Positions 23,199-36,385 are shown, counted from the stretch's first letter. The stretch: 64,000 bases of DNA from Diplosphaera chodatii (GCA_032358165.1 JAALGY010000015.1:186001-250000); one strand, 5' to 3'. Numbers and translations: made by a program. Notes: a model not told the origin generated them from the letters alone.

Positions 23199-25828
23199 AT
23201 GTATGCCGCTCTACGAAGGCTGCGCCACAAGCTGCTGCTGCATCGCAACAAGCAAAAGACACAGCACTCAAGCGGCATTATTGGGCCCCGACGACCGACC
23301 CTGCTTACACGGCTGCAAGCGGCAGTCAGAACAGCAAGCGCTGGCCATGATGCAGCATCCACAGCAGGCTCCCAGGAGGCGCTCATCAATGGGTCCTCGC
23401 CGCTGTCCGTCACATATGACCCGGTGCCGTGCATCGGGGTTCTTGTCAGACCAGGAAGGAGCCGATTGGGCAGCGGCCCAACGCCTCACATGCCGCAGCA
23501 TAATGAGAGCGGTGATGACGACGGCCTTGCAGCAGGTACCTTGGGTGTGCAGAACAGCGTATGGCTGCTGCTGCTACTGCTGCAGTTGCCATGCATGCAA
23601 AGCTCGCGGCGGCTGCGCTGCTCAGTAGAAGCAGCCACCTTCCTGTTGCTATGACAACATATATATCGCATGGTCTATGTTGTGGATTTCATGCCCGCAG
23701 GTGATGTAGATGAAGGAGGAACGAAGTCAGCAGCCTTCAGCGCCTCCAGCGACACACCGCCGCCAAAGGGTGTCTACATTGGCAGCAGTAGCATCCGCAA
23801 GAGGTGCATGTCTTTGAATGTATGCGAGGCCAGCGCGAAATGGTGATGGACGTGTTTGCACGCCTTGATTGGTTGAACACAACGATGAGGCCGCTGCCTG
23901 ACTACGGATGTGAACACCGTTGGTACGAACCCATCTGGTGCAGGCGGCTATACCAGCAGCAGCAGTCTCGCAAGCTGGAGAGCAGCGCCCACCTGCCAAC
24001 GTTCCACCTCCGTATGCGCATGGACAAGTACATTTCCAGGTGGCCAGCATTTGTCCTTGCAGTCATGACTCGATCCAGCTGCCACCTGACGGCACCGGTG
24101 TGTGGTGCTGTGGCCCAGCGAGCTGGCTGCACGTCCGTGCATCGCACTGCCTGCAGACTGCACCCTCTAGGTGGCACCGGCATGCTGTCGATGAAACTGC
24201 ACTACATATAGTGGTATGATGTGAAGGGCACTCCACCTGCTGCCATGTTCAGGGCGCTGACAGTTTTGGCGCGAGTCTCGTCAAAGGCGCCGCAGACCCC
24301 TAGCACCGTTGGAGGGCCCTGCGTTGAGCTGACTCAAGCTGCGGGGCTGGCGTTCACCTTCAGTCGGAAGGTGCGTGCTCCACAACACTTGTGTGTCGCC
24401 TGTGCACCCTGCATGTGTGCTTGAATACCCTCCAACATGACCCGTCCGTGATGATGCGTAACTCAGAAGTGTGTAAATGCGAACCGTATGCATGGCCGTA
24501 GGTGGGTGTGGGCTTTATTGGTGGGCAGCGCGCAAGAGGATTTGTGTTACAGAAGGTGCAAACAGCAACTTGCTGGCAAATTCGACTAGTGTAAGCCTCT
24601 GCTGCTTGAGCGCGATCGAACATCGACGAACATCAATCTGTGCAGAATGGTTGCCGAAGAGTAAGGCAGCAGTGAACACGATTGACTGTTGTGCAGCTGG
24701 ATCGTCAGGCGGTGGGTGGCGATCGCGATGCTGGAGTCCATCTCTCTGCACCGGTGTTCTTCAAGTCCAGGTGTATGCATCATCGACTTCTTGTGTTACT
24801 TTCTGTGTTCTTGTGAACCTGCACAGCTCATCATACACGTCTTGCTGGCATCCTTCATATAGTGTAGGTTACCCTGTGCTCTGCAGGTGCTGCATGGCTG
24901 GCCTCCAAGCAGGGGCTGCCAAGTGCCAAACGCTCACCCTGTTTACTCCCGTCATGCCGTGGAGAACTTCATTGGGAGACATGTGTGTCTTCTGCGGTGC
25001 ACCGGCAGTGCCTGCTGCTCAAGTCATCACTTTAAGCTGCACTTGTGACAACAGGGTGCCATTGGGAACCGGCATCGGACCAGTGCACGCAGCAGTATCA
25101 AGTATGGCTGACTGCAGTTTCCAGCATGGCAGACATCGCAAACCCCAACATGGTCTGTCTCGTTGCAGGCAGCGTTTGAGGCATCGCCCGGCAGCATCAC
25201 TGTGCCGCTGCTGAAGGGCCCGAAGAGCCGATCAGTCAGTGTAGCGCTCCCTGGGCGCTTCAACCATTCGCAACCCAGCGTGAACCACCAGTACAGTGTG
25301 GCCTGCGGTGCCTACTGTGACCTGCTTCCGATATCAGGTAATCCTCAAAGCACAGTCCTTCGCAAGAGTCTCTTGCAGGTGGACTTCCTCAGAGTACTAG
25401 CCCAGATGCTTCCTTGATACATGGCCAGGACAGCTGCTGGTTGACAATCGATGCTCCTAAGAGAGCATCCGCGGTCACTCATGCCCTCGCGGTTTTCTCT
25501 GCCTGTAGGCGGCGCTGTGAAGCTGGACGGCAAGATGATGGAGGGCGTGTACGGCCGGGGCGTGTCCGCCATCGAGGTGCTGCGCGGCTGGGAGCCTGCG
25601 CCGACGCAGTTCAAAGCCCTGCACTCCGCGCTGCAGGTGCTGATGAGTACGGCAAACTGCGAAATGTCGTTCGGACAAGGTGGCAGAGCTGCATGAGCAG
25701 CGCAATGGGTATCTGATGACAACCTCTGCACTTTGCTGGATGCAGACGTGGCCGGGTCCCAGCCGCCACAGCCTCCCTGGTACTCGCCAAAAGGACCGCT
25801 CAGCGACATCCCTCCCTGCAAGCTCTGA
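23199..25828 (+). CDS. SYLF-domain protein B with long N-terminal extension
   Basis: Proposed exons: 23199-23535, 23701-23803, 23944-24039, 24063-24099, 24212-24370, 24502-24588, 24697-24770, 24887-24982, 25055-25094, 25169-25337, 25509-25679 and 25746-25828 (1452 nt, 483 residues, phases consistent). SYLF markers are ELTQAAGLAFTFSRK, VGVGFIGGQRARGFVLQK, LSAPVFFK, GLQAGAAKCQTLTLF, YSVACGAYCDLLPISG and the C-terminal block YGRGVSAIEVLRGWEPAPTQ; the protein ends in a Pro-rich WYSPKGPL tail. Residues 1 to about 190 (basic start MYAALRRLRHKLLLHRNK, then Ser/Gly/Gln-rich) have no counterpart in the other paralogs and could be an organelle targeting region or an over-predicted part. The intron between exons 3 and 4 would be only 23 nt, too short to be trusted, so the 5' half is less sure. 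The part from 24212 on is well supported. Confidence 0.65.
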
Positions 25829-26684
25829 AGATATCTGTGCGCCCTCAGCGATCGATGCTTACAGCGGCATCCGCCATGGTGCTCCAACAACACCGTCCAT
25901 CTCATGGAGTGAGGGCCGCAAGGCAATCCAGCAACAGTTGCAACTGACAGGCAGCTGACCAGCAGGCGCAACTGGCAGCGCAGCATGGTGCAGCAGCAGC
26001 AGCAGCATGGCGCACAGCACCGCAGTCTCCACCTCCGCAGCAGGTCTCCTTCACGCACGCCGGCCAATCAGTATCCAGCTGAACATGATGCAGCCCCACC
26101 GTAGTTATGTCGGGGAGCTACTTGAACCATGTCAGCATGGCACACATGCTAATACCAGCAAGCAAGAGTAGGCAAGGTCCTCACAGTATACGGCGATCGA
26201 TGTCATTCTGGCTCAACGGTCAGAGCTAACCATGGTATATGTCAGCTGCCTGTTTGTCATGCTTGAATGCTGGACGGGCAAGGGGCAACACTCCTTTGAC
26301 GTGGCGATGGTTGTGCATCCTCCTGCTGCTGCTATGCTGCACGTAATGTGGGGAACTGTTGTTTTGCAATGTATATGCGACTCACCGCGCACTGGACTTC
26401 TAAGCCACGCTCTTGGTTGGAACAGCAACGTAACGTAACATCCGTCCTTCTTTCCTTCCTTCCTTCGTTTTACCTCAGACCGCCTGAATCTCGAGCGGCG
26501 GCAGCTGGCTTCATGCCCACGTCAGACCAACTTTGACATCAGTTGGTTTGTGGCCACACTGAGCGTTTGCCAACCTTGGACTGACGTTGAAATATCGCAA
26601 CACATCCGACACCACTATTGTGGGCTTTGCACGGCTGTTGGCGACCTGCACATCTCGGCCCGTTCGTTGAGCAAGCACCCGAGC
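25829..26684. other. Intergenic region between SYLF genes B and C
   Basis: About 850 bp with no exon chain; holds the 3' flank of B and the promoter and leader of C, plus the short pyrimidine repeat at 26441-26470. Confidence 0.4.
26441..26470 (+). repeat. Pyrimidine microsatellite (TTCC)n
   Basis: Imperfect tandem TTCC units about 240 bp upstream of the start codon of SYLF gene C. Confidence 0.7.
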
Positions 26685-29600
26685 ATGTCGTCGTCAGGCC
26701 AGGACCAGTCCAAGCAGCAGCAACAGCAGCGACAGACGCGTGAGGCCAGAGAGATCCAAGACCCAGATGCCAAGAAACAGGCGAGTGTGCTTGTATTTGG
26801 CAGACGAGCAAGGCTGTGATGCGCACTTCCTGCGAACATGCACTGTACCATACATACATGCTCTAGAAAAGCAGTGGTGCGGCATGCTTTACTGATGACT
26901 AGGCGGCACCTCATCAGGCTGCCGCCGTGAACCGGTGTGCCCAGTTTGCTAACGAGATGGACCAGGAGATCATCAGTACTACTAACACACTGCATCGTGT
27001 CTGCAGGTCAGGGAGGAGGTTGACAAGTGCGCACTCTCCTGTCATGTCCCCCTTGTTCGCCGCTGAACTGAAGAGCGTGTGTGAGACGCATCATGCAACG
27101 GTACTGTGGTGTCATGGGTTGCGCAAGACTCATGCAGCCTTTCACCACATGCAGGGCTGTCAATTTGCTGCGGCGCGTGACAGGTGTTGTGGGTTCTAAA
27201 GTGTATATGCACCTCGCGATGCACCTCGCGAGCTCTGCCTGACGTGCATCAGCCAATCGTCAAGTGCTCAGCGGAAGTTTGTGCCCGAGTTGAAGCAACC
27301 ACGCATTCGCAGACCCCAACGACAAGGAGTTTGCCAAGGAGGGGCGCCCCGCGCTCACTGGCGATGAGCTGATCAATGCGCCCGGCCTCAGCTTCCAGTT
27401 TCTGCGCAAAGTGAGCGCGGCGGCAGCTGCCCATGATTATCTCAATTGCAGCGCCCCTGTTCTGCTGAGCATCGGCGGCCATCACTACATCAATGCCACT
27501 ATCCGATTTGCAGGTGGGCGTCGGAGTTGGAGTGCTGCAGGTATGCTGCTGATGACACAGTGAATCTGGTCAGCACCTATGTTGGTTGACGCCGCACCCT
27601 TGACGCAGTGCCAGAGGGCGATGCAGTTGCCTGCTGTCAGCAAGCTGTCATGTTACTGATGACCTGTCTGTGTTGGCCTCGCACTCAGGGTCATGGCTTC
27701 GTCGTTCAGCGTCTGGGCACATTGCCAGGCCGTGCGGGTGACGCACAGGGCATCGGCTGGTCCGCTCCACTCTTCTACTCGGTATGCTAGATTACAACCC
27801 AAGAGATGTGCCACTGCTACAATGTTGCTATCGGCCGGTGATATGATTGATGTCGTCATCCCTGCTCCTCCCTGCTGGTCATATGCGCAGGGTCATTGAA
27901 CCATGCGTTGCAGCGTTCTCAAATATATCGATCATGCATCTGGTCGCACACAGAACAGTTGGTTTACAGGTGACAGGGCTATCTGTGGGTGTCGAGGTTG
28001 GCTGGTGAGCATCCTGGGTGTCACGCATTGCATCTTTGAAGCCTGCTGTAAGCGGTTGGCCCTCTTCTGTCAGAGTAAGTGCCTGCTGCTTAACCACGAA
28101 ATCCCTGTACTGTCAAGCAGGGCGGACGTGCACACTTTGGCAATACCGGCAAGTAAGGACGACATCAAGAACTTCCTGAAGCGTACTGTGGCATTTGGCG
28201 GCGATGCTGGCATCAAGGTGCGAAATAGTTCTGCTACATATCGTGTGTGCAGGTGCAAGCAGGATCCGTTGGATACAGCAGCAGCTGATGAGTCGATGCG
28301 GCAGTGCATGGTATCCCCTTGCATGCTCTGAACCACAGGATGTACTGACCTGCAGATCGGACGCAAGCGGGCCGGTGGAGGAGGTAGCACAACCGCTGGT
28401 GACTACTTTTGCACTTGCTTGTCTTTCTGCCTTTTGTGAGCTAGCATACCGAATCCATTCTGCAGATAGACCTGCAGCTCCTGCGACCTGAAGGGCTCTG
28501 TGCTCACTATGCCGCTTCCGCGTATCCACACAGGCGAGCCCCTGGTCTTTTCAACGGTGGCTTCAGGGGCCATTGTCGACTTGTCGTTGAACGGTGCGCA
28601 TTCACTGCGGTTTTGTCAGTAGGTATCCAATCTGCATGCGGTTAGTTTCAGCATTCAGCATAGTAATGGAGTGCACTGAATGTTGAACGTGCGCTCAGGC
28701 GCAAGCATCAGTCGCAATGACACACTCATCAAGAAAGTGTATGGGCAGGTGACAAGTCTTCTCCGCCCCACACAAGTTACATTCGCGGCCTGGATTCGCA
28801 TAAGTCCAGTGTTGCCCAGTTTGATGAACCAAGCAATGTTGACATAAGCGCGACAGGTGGACAAGCCGGAAGACATCCTTGAAGGCCGCATTCCACCGCC
28901 AAAGGAAATGAAGGTGTGGGGAGTGCGTCACTTACAACACAATGAACGAGACTGCAGTTGTGCATTTTTGGCGTAATGCCTACTATGTGGCTGTGCATCT
29001 GCAGCCGCTGTATGACGAGCTGAAGCGAGCTGTGGAGGTTTACGGCAACTACCTCTCCACTCAGTCTGGGCAAGTGCCTGCTGCACTACTGCAGTGCAGC
29101 CGAGCATCACCAACAGTACAGTATGCTACCTCCACCAGAATGTGTGTTTGGACTGTTATGTAGCTGACCATTGCATGCACTGCATAGAACTGGCTGGTCC
29201 CTGCAGTCAGCCAGACGTTCCGGTGGTGCTGACATATGCGGAGATCGTCACCTACATTGACCAGGTGCGACAGGTCACTTGCACGCATTTGCCACGCAGT
29301 ACAGTGGCTTGTGCCAGGCAAGGTACTGTGTAGAGCAGCCACATTAGTCCGAGAGGGCGTCCAGCTCAGAACACGAGTGTGCAAAAACACTCTGCTGCTC
29401 TTGCTGAGCTTGTAAATGTGGATTGCGCAGGATGATTTGACAGCACCGCCTACCTATGACACTGGCATCCCCGCCTTTGACGACCCGCTGTCCGACTTTC
29501 CTGACGTGGACCTGGTACGCTGCCTTAGTGTTATTCAAGCTGCAACGTGTCAACGTATATAATGTGAAAAATTATAATTTCGAGGTGCACCTGCATCGGT

Positions 29601-29762
29601 GGTCCAATCTGCAGCATACACCAATTTCAGCACTGCTTGCTGGTGCCGGTCTTGGTGCTGCTGAATTTGTCTCTGTCAGTGCAGGACACCCCAGTGGGCT
29701 TCGATACCTCTCTGCTGGACTCACTGCCACGCGCACTGACGGGCGGCATTCATGCCACGTGA
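26685..29762 (+). CDS. SYLF-domain protein C
   Basis: Sixteen exons: 26685-26780, 27007-27026, 27155-27183, 27313-27410, 27514-27540, 27689-27781, 27970-28004, 28121-28217, 28356-28383, 28534-28593, 28699-28748, 28857-28913, 29005-29073, 29211-29264, 29431-29514 and 29685-29762 (975 nt, 324 residues). A Gln/Arg-rich start is followed by LLRRVTDPNDKEFAKEGRP, the opening INAPGLSFQFLRK, GHGFVVQRLG, WSAPLFYS, VTGLSVGVEVGW, DLSLNG, KKVYGQ and DILEGRIPPPKEMKPLY, then an acidic tail. Its closest relative in the window is E, with matching exon lengths of 29, 98 and 35 nt. The exon 1 donor would be the non-canonical CAG|GCGAGT; a small alternative exon near 26900 cannot be excluded. The family binds membrane lipids; the cargo is unknown. 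Confidence 0.8.
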
Positions 29763-30218
29763 ACACTGACTGGACCATGCATACTCATCGCTCAGCTGGA
29801 AGGAAGTGATGATGGATCACATGTGCATAGTTGGATGGATGTCCGACCAGATGTGAATGCAGACGTGAGTGCATGAGTGGTTGCAGTGCAACAAGCTTTG
29901 TCGAGGTTGAGGATTTGCAAGAGTAGAGTGTTCTAATGCTGGTTATGCAACTTGCTAAGTTGCCAACCCATCTGCTATATCCCCGTATCGTCGTCGTCCC
30001 CAGCCTGATACACCAGAAATGACTATTTAGTGCACCCCACCATCCCCAGCAGATCCGATTGCCACCTACCTGCGGCAGCTGCACACATGGCTAGGTAGCC
30101 GTAGCCTGATGGCGGTCCTCGGTGCAACTACCTAGTTCAGGCACCACAGCCGGCTAGTCCACACACTTTGCACGCACCGCTGTCAGGATATCTGGCGGCA
30201 GCATCATCAGCGAGGCAA

Positions 30219-32260
30219 ATGGCAGGTACAGGAGGAGAGGGGAAAAGCGTGCCACATTCGGCCGTGAAAAGCCTCGAAGACCTGGCTACCAGGCAGAGTT
30301 CCATCACAAACTGTGTCAACTCGACACCCTCTGGAAGTCTCGGCCGTGCATGGTCAGCCAATGGGTTTAGCAGCTATGGGATCCTCGTGCACGCCTTGAT
30401 GATGAGGTACCAAATTGATCAGTCGGCTCCTTTACATCTATAGGGGTTGCAGGCTGCTGGAACGAGTGACCTACTCAAAAGATCCGCTCTTCGGGTATCG
30501 TGGCAGGGCTCCGGCTGTGACCGGGGCGGATCTTCTTGCTGCTCATGGCCTGGTGCGCAAGTGTCACATGGGTGCTGGGCAGTAATCATGCAGCAGCATG
30601 ATTTCACAGCCCAGACCCATGTCTCCAGCCTGTGCATGCAGCCTCTGATCTATATATGCATGTGTCTCAGCAATGAGCAGCAGCTTCAGCAACATCGATC
30701 ATTGCAAAGTGCAGGTCGTCATGTTCATCAAGAAGTGCGGGTTGCTGGCCGTCGGCGGGTGCACCGGACTTGGCATGGTGGTGCGGCGGGTGAGCCTGTC
30801 TGTGCTTTCTGGAGCGTGCAAGTCTATGTCACCGCATACACCTGATATCAGTCCAGTGCACAAAAGTACACTGGAAGAGACCGCTGTCTGCTTGTCTGCA
30901 TGCAAGCTGGACAATCCTGCCGCGGATGGGACACCCCCTGAAGTGGTTCGCTTCTCAGCTCCTCTGCCCTTCCAGGCACGCTGTCATCTTTGGTGCTCTT
31001 GTGTCTGGTCGTACCCACTTCAAGCTGAGGTGATCTTTGTGTGCAGGCGTGTTGCTTACCCATGTGTTTCGGCTGTGGCTTTGGCAACTTCTCACGTGCT
31101 TGTCTGCTTGGCTAGATTCGCGGCATCCACGTCGGCCTGCTTACTGGGTACACCGCGATAGACTCTTTGGTACTGCTCAGGTCTGAGCAAGGTGTCAGCA
31201 GCTTTCTGAAGGAAGAGGTCAGCCTGTCTTCCTTCGCCTTAATGCATCGTCAGTCACCTCCACTCGTCAGCCCCACGCCGCCTTTCGTTTGCTCCGCAAT
31301 ATGCTGACGGCTGCACGTGGTGCTGTTTGATGCAGCAAGTTGTGGTCGGTGTCGAGGCAGGGTGGTCAATTGGGGAAGACGGCGTGTCATTTGGGCCATT
31401 GGCTGCAGGTGACAAAGGAGCCGGTTACAACCGGCCTGTTGCACAAGAGTGTCAGGAAGTTCGTCAGGCTGAAGCACCGCGTGCTGCACCTACCAGGGTC
31501 TGCAGCCGCTGAGGCTGCGCTGGCGGGGGTTGCAGGCACCCGCAAGATGACACCGCAGTTGCAGCTCTTCACAGCGGCCGAGAATGGCTTCCTGGCAGAT
31601 GCCACACTGAAGGTCTCCTTCCTTCTGCGCGATGACGATCTTGTGCAGCAGGTGGCCGTGATAGCAGGATAATCACAGCTCACATGCAGATGCATGTGTA
31701 CTGGAGTGCTGACACTGCTGCGAGGTCAGTCTTCTAACAAGGCAAGCAAGTGTCGCAAGGTGGATGTCGCATGGATGCACATAACATGCATGTTCGAGTG
31801 CTGCACCACTCTGGCCTCAGGTGTATGGCCCAGAGGCGGCTAGCCACCCTGATCAAGTCCTGGATGGCACTGTGGCGGCGCCACCAGAGTTGCAGAAGCT
31901 GTACAATGCCGTCAGACGCCACATGTGAGCACCCAGAAGCTTGTTGAGATCACCATAGCTCAAGCGCAGCAGTACCTTGCAGCAGCCCATCGCTGTTGGC
32001 CTGACAAAAGTCGCCAAAAGGTTGGGCCGACCGACATCCTATCATGGACCCGACCTGGAGGGCCGACTTTCGAAGCGCAGTGCAGGCCAAAGTGGGAGGT
32101 GATGTGGCAAGCGTGGAAGCAAAGCCGACAGTCAGTGAGCATAACGTCACAGGAAGAGCCGCAAGAAGTTGCCAGCAGCAGTGCTGGCTCGGGGCCCTCG
32201 ACTGGAGAGTCCAGCAGCAGCGGCGGCGGCGCCAGCGGTCGAGGCGCAGGCGCTGCCTAA
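30219..32260 (+). CDS. SYLF-domain protein D
   Basis: Proposed exons: 30219-30352, 30453-30552, 30715-30789, 30907-30975, 31116-31217, 31336-31408, 31536-31651, 31821-31924 and 32176-32260 (858 nt, 285 residues). Markers: LLERVTYSKDPLFGY, ADLLAAHGLVVMFIKK, TGLGMVVRR, the WSAP-like FSAPLPFQ, GLLTGYTAIDSLVLLRSEQG, VEAGWSIG, LRDDDLVQQVYGP and QVLDGTVAAPPELQKLY, then a short Ser/Gly-rich tail. Fewer introns interrupt this gene than C or E: the segment around ADATLKVSF is continuous where E has an intron. The exon 4 donor is CAG|GCACGC, a GC-AG type. The first exon and the tail exon are the least certain; the N-terminus could begin earlier at 30168. Confidence 0.7.
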
Positions 32261-32681
32261 GATGTGCATGGTGTTTGCCAGCGGTTTGTGAAAGGAGTAT
32301 ACAATGCGGTGGCAGTGGCAGAACAGACTAAGATGTTACTGCTCACAGCCTGGGATGTTCACTGTGTTTCTCGTATTGTGACCACAGGACCCCCTGGTTG
32401 TGACACCGACGCCAGCTGCCTTGAGTGTCAATGACATGGCATGTCTGTGACCTCAAATCTGTAGCAACGCATAAGCAGCAACAGCCATCAGGGTTTCTGT
32501 GAGACCACGAACACGCTAGGACGGCAGTCAACTTTCTTCGCTGCCGTCCGGTGGCGGCTCTGCCTCTGCAGCAGGAATTGGCCTCTATGACTGGGTTACT
32601 GCAGCCTGCATGTGCAACGTCCCTCGCACGCTGCTCCACCTTCGAGTGGCATGTGCCTCGAGCGTGAAATGCCTGCTGCAT

Positions 32682-35600
32682 TCAGCGATTATTGGAGACC
32701 TCCACATTGCGCCGCGCCGACTCCCAGATGATGGTCGCCTTGCGCACCAGCTGGTGCTCCTGCCCGAAGCCGGCCGCCATGACGCCCAGCCCCGCCGACA
32801 TGTCATCAAGCAGCTGCCGCCGCTCGGCCACCTGCAGGTGCACACCAGTATGAGTGTGGTATTCAGGGCTGTACAGGCAAATGCTCTGCATGGCGGTGTT
32901 TGCAACCCTGCGCTAGTAGTTCTGAGCGACACTGAGCGCTCTGCAGATGCCGTTGGCAGATGACTCATCACCGTGGCGGAGCCTGGCTAGGTGCTGTGAT
33001 GGCGACCTCACCTGGAAGGGCATGAGCTGGAACATGCGGGCCAGGGCCAGCGCAAAGGCCGCCTCCCCGCGCACCGGGTTGTCCGGCTTCAGCACCTCCT
33101 GGAAGCGCTGCGCCGCCTGGTCCACCATCTTTGCAGCTTCCATAAACTGCCCACGTTCCAGCAGAATGGTGCCGAGTCTGCAGACCGTTTGCCACGCTAT
33201 GTATGATGTGAAATCCCTCACGGCCCCGCTGAGCGGGCAAGCACAAGCTGTTGCGACAGGCAGAACAGCAGGAGGGACTCACGCGGCGAAAAGGAGGCAC
33301 AAACATCCAGATGGCACAGCTGCGCAGCCGCAGGCACAAGCAGGCACAAGGAGCAAAGCCGAAACTGCAGCAGCCTGCACGACAGAGCACAGACGCACCG
33401 CAGCGTGCGCAGCGTGACCTCGTCGTCCTGCGAGGAGTACAGCTGGCGGGACAGCGTCACGCCCTCCCGCGCCAGGGGCTCCGCCTCCACAGCCGCATTC
33501 CTGTCAATGAGTCATTCGCATTTCAGACGGTACCACCAGCACCACCGCAGGCGTCTGCAGTGAAGAAGCAGCTGCAGCTAGAGGACAGCCAGACACTGGT
33601 GTGGCGCTCTGGAAGAGCTAGTTGCTGAGTGATTGTCTCAGCCGCTGAGCAGAGGGCATAAGGCTATCGCACCTGATGTACAGCAGGGTGCTGTAGGTAT
33701 ACAGGAGTGTTGAGAGTTTGTGCTTCATGCCGGCTGAGCGCAGCAGTGAGGCCTGCTGGTCGTACAGCGCAAGGGTCAGCGGCCAGTTGCCAGCCTGCGC
33801 GTCGCAGCAAAGACATTGGCGCTCTGTGCACAGAGGCGGAACCAGGCAGACCACAGCAGAGGTGCGGTCCCAGCGCTGCTGACTTGCAGGACAGCGGATC
33901 TCAGACTTTGGGTGGGAGCAGATGGCTGCATGACGGGCAAGAGAAGACGGGTCAGGATGTGCGGCGACCCACCGCAGAGGCGGCGTCGATAATGCGGTCG
34001 TGCTGGCGCATGCCCGCCTCCCGCAGCGCTGTGCCTCGGTCCGTCTTGTCCTGCTGCATGTGCTTAAGCGCCTGTACAGACAGGTCAGCACGTTTGCCAG
34101 CTGGAGGTGTGATCGTGGATGTGAATGTGAGGTTTGGGAACTGCAGGAAACTGCCAGCAGGACACATCCTCAGGAAATCGCCTGGCGACAGCTGGAAGCG
34201 AGAAAAAGCTGCAGCGGGCAACAGTGTGCACAACCGGTCACAGTTGCTGCAGAAGACACACACCTCCCGCAGGCGAGGCTCCAGGCGGGCGACATCCTCA
34301 GCATCCTTTGCTTCCTTAACCCGTGCAAGCGCCATGTACAGCCGTGCCTGCAGCCAAGCATTTTGTGCTATTGGGGCTGCTGCTGCGAAGGGAGTGGCTC
34401 CAGGAGATGCAGCAGTTTCATGCACAGATGCATGAGGCAATTAGTGAAGGTTTGCGTGACAAGCCTCGGGTGGCAATGGCAATGTCAAAGCACACTGCCT
34501 GCACCTCGCCGATGGCCTCGAAGTCGGGGGAGAAGGCGCCCCGCAGGTATTCGGCCGCCTCCGCAAAGTCCTTGAGCGCGGGGTTCATTTGCCCCATGGC
34601 TGCAGCAGCCATGCGACTAATCACAGGCTGTACGATGGTATCAGGAGGCTTGGGTTTCTCAACATCAGAGGCAGTACTCCGACACTACGTTTGCAAATGC
34701 CAGAAGCTTCTTGCAGCCATTTGACCATATTGCTAAATGTGTGCTTCATGGATGCTCACCAAAGAGGGCTGCGCCGCGGCGCATGCGGAACATCGCCGCC
34801 ACTGGGCCTGCATCCGGCACATCCGCCACTGCCGCCAGCACGTGGCTGGCTGCATTCAGCGAGTCCTCATGCTGCCCCTACAGGATGAAAGTACAGGAAT
34901 GTGCTAACCCTGTCTACTTCAGCTGTACATGTGATGCTGTACTCCAGATGTATGCACAGTCCACTGCAAAACCATACTGGCAGCGCACAACCATGGTACT
35001 AGGTGTAAGCTTCAAGCTCTGGGTTGCCGGCCGCTGGAAACGACAACGTCACCTGCTCCTGGTGCAGCTGTGTGATTTGGTCCCACAGGCGGTACGACAG
35101 GAAGTGGTCCACGCCCAGCTGCGCCTCCAGCTGCTCCGCCACTGCACAGCGGCGAGATGTAGTCCAATCAGGAACTTGGAGTGATGTTCAAAGTGCATGC
35201 TGCCATTATTAACGCGCATGCATACGTGGGCGCTTCCATCGTCTGACATGCAATCCATCACCTTTTTGACGGGTCTATTCAGGCTGCACATGCTCAAGGG
35301 TAAGGTACGACATCTGCTGAGAAGGCCTTACTGCAAGGCGCCTCTTGCTGCTGGCTCACTCACATCTTGCATGTCATCGGACTCTGGTACAACTGGTGCA
35401 TGTGAGCACCTTCGGTCAGATGCTGGATTGCTTCTTGCGGGTGGCCGCCCATGATCATGTCCTCCGCCTCAGCCGCCATCCGCTGCAGCATCTCATCCAG
35501 CTCCTGCGTCTGCGCTGCCGTCTCTGCGTCCCCTGGCACCTGAGACTGCTGGCCTGGCTCCGGCGTGGCAGTGGCTGCGCTGCTATCGGACGATGGCGCA

Positions 35601-36145
35601 CTGCTGCCGCCAGCATGAAGAGGTTCAGCAGCCTCCGCTTGCTGTGTTGCGGCAGTGCCTTCATCGTCTGGTTCCTGAGCAGCTACCTCCGCCTCCGATG
35701 CAGTCTGCACAACCTGCTGAGGGTTGTTGACACTGCCTGCTACGCTGGACGCCGCATAACGGTGGATGCTGATCATCTGCGCAGGTGGCAGGGCGCTGCC
35801 AGTGCCAGGATGCCATATGGCAATGGACGGCCGTGGCACATGCTGCAGCACGCGGTCTTGCTGCATTCGCAGTGCTGTGCCCATCAACGTGCTGCTTGGC
35901 ATGAGAGTTCCCTCATCGGTCAACGTCTGCATCCCGGCATGATCTGACGCCGTGGCATGCATGCTGCGCTGTTTCTGCTGGCCGTAGCCTGAGCCTGTCC
36001 CGACTGTGGGGCATGACGAGGGCAATCTGCTGTGCGCAGTAGCCTTGTCCACTTGCGCAAGCGCTCTGCACGCCAGTCGCAACTTGACAGAAGCTGCGCG
36101 TGAAAGGCCATCACGCTGCAATAGGCATCGGAGCGCAGGCAACAT
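32682..36145 (-). CDS. TPR-like helical repeat protein, probably organelle-targeted
   Basis: Exon 1 (36145-35410) begins MLPALRCLLQRDGLSRAASV, an amphipathic Arg/Leu/Ser-rich, acid-free start typical of mitochondrial (or plastid) presequences, and continues through a low-complexity Ala/Gln/Glu/Ser region to an EEMLQ-like helix near residue 225. Exon 2 is 35141-35053. Further exons near 34880-34760, 34600-34500, 34350-34265, 34070-33975, 33800-33680, 33490-33395, 33180-33015 and 32840-32682 each encode one or two amphipathic helices with TPR spacing, for example YDQQASLLRSAGMKHKLSTL, GTILLERGQFMEAAKMVDQA and ALALARMFQLMPFQ, ending EVSNNR and a stop. The pattern resembles TPR proteins of the kinesin-light-chain type. 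TPR repeats mediate protein contacts; no partner can be named. Intermediate exon edges are approximate. It is divergent from the transporter gene at 36386. Confidence 0.65.
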
Positions 36146-36385
36146 GGCGGTACTGAAGTTGCGTCAAGCTTCAATCTTCTACACCGGGAGTCTGAGAAGC
36201 AGACATTGCAATTTGCTTTGCTTGGATGCATGAGTGTCACCCCACGCATGCAGGTGCATCATCATGCACAACGGGAGCAATGATACTGCTTGTATGCAGA
36301 CGCTTGTTTCATGCTCATGACCTCTAAATGAGCGTCACTGGTCCTGATCTTGCGCGCTGTACCCGGCGGCCATGCTGCCGCAGCC
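36146..36385. promoter_or_regulatory. Short divergent promoter region between TPR-like gene and transporter gene
   Basis: Only 240 bp separate the two opposing start codons, so both promoters and leaders must overlap here. No TATA box or known motif is clear. Confidence 0.45.

Noticed and set aside
24887..24982. Possible frameshift in SYLF gene B, because another frame reads AVENFIGRH like other SYLF proteins
   Set aside because: The annotated frame is open, both splice phases of this exon match its neighbours and the total length is a multiple of three, so the look-alike is probably chance.
33707..34435. 242-residue plus-strand open frame
   Set aside because: Antisense to TPR-like exons and introns, with no motif and unbiased codon use.
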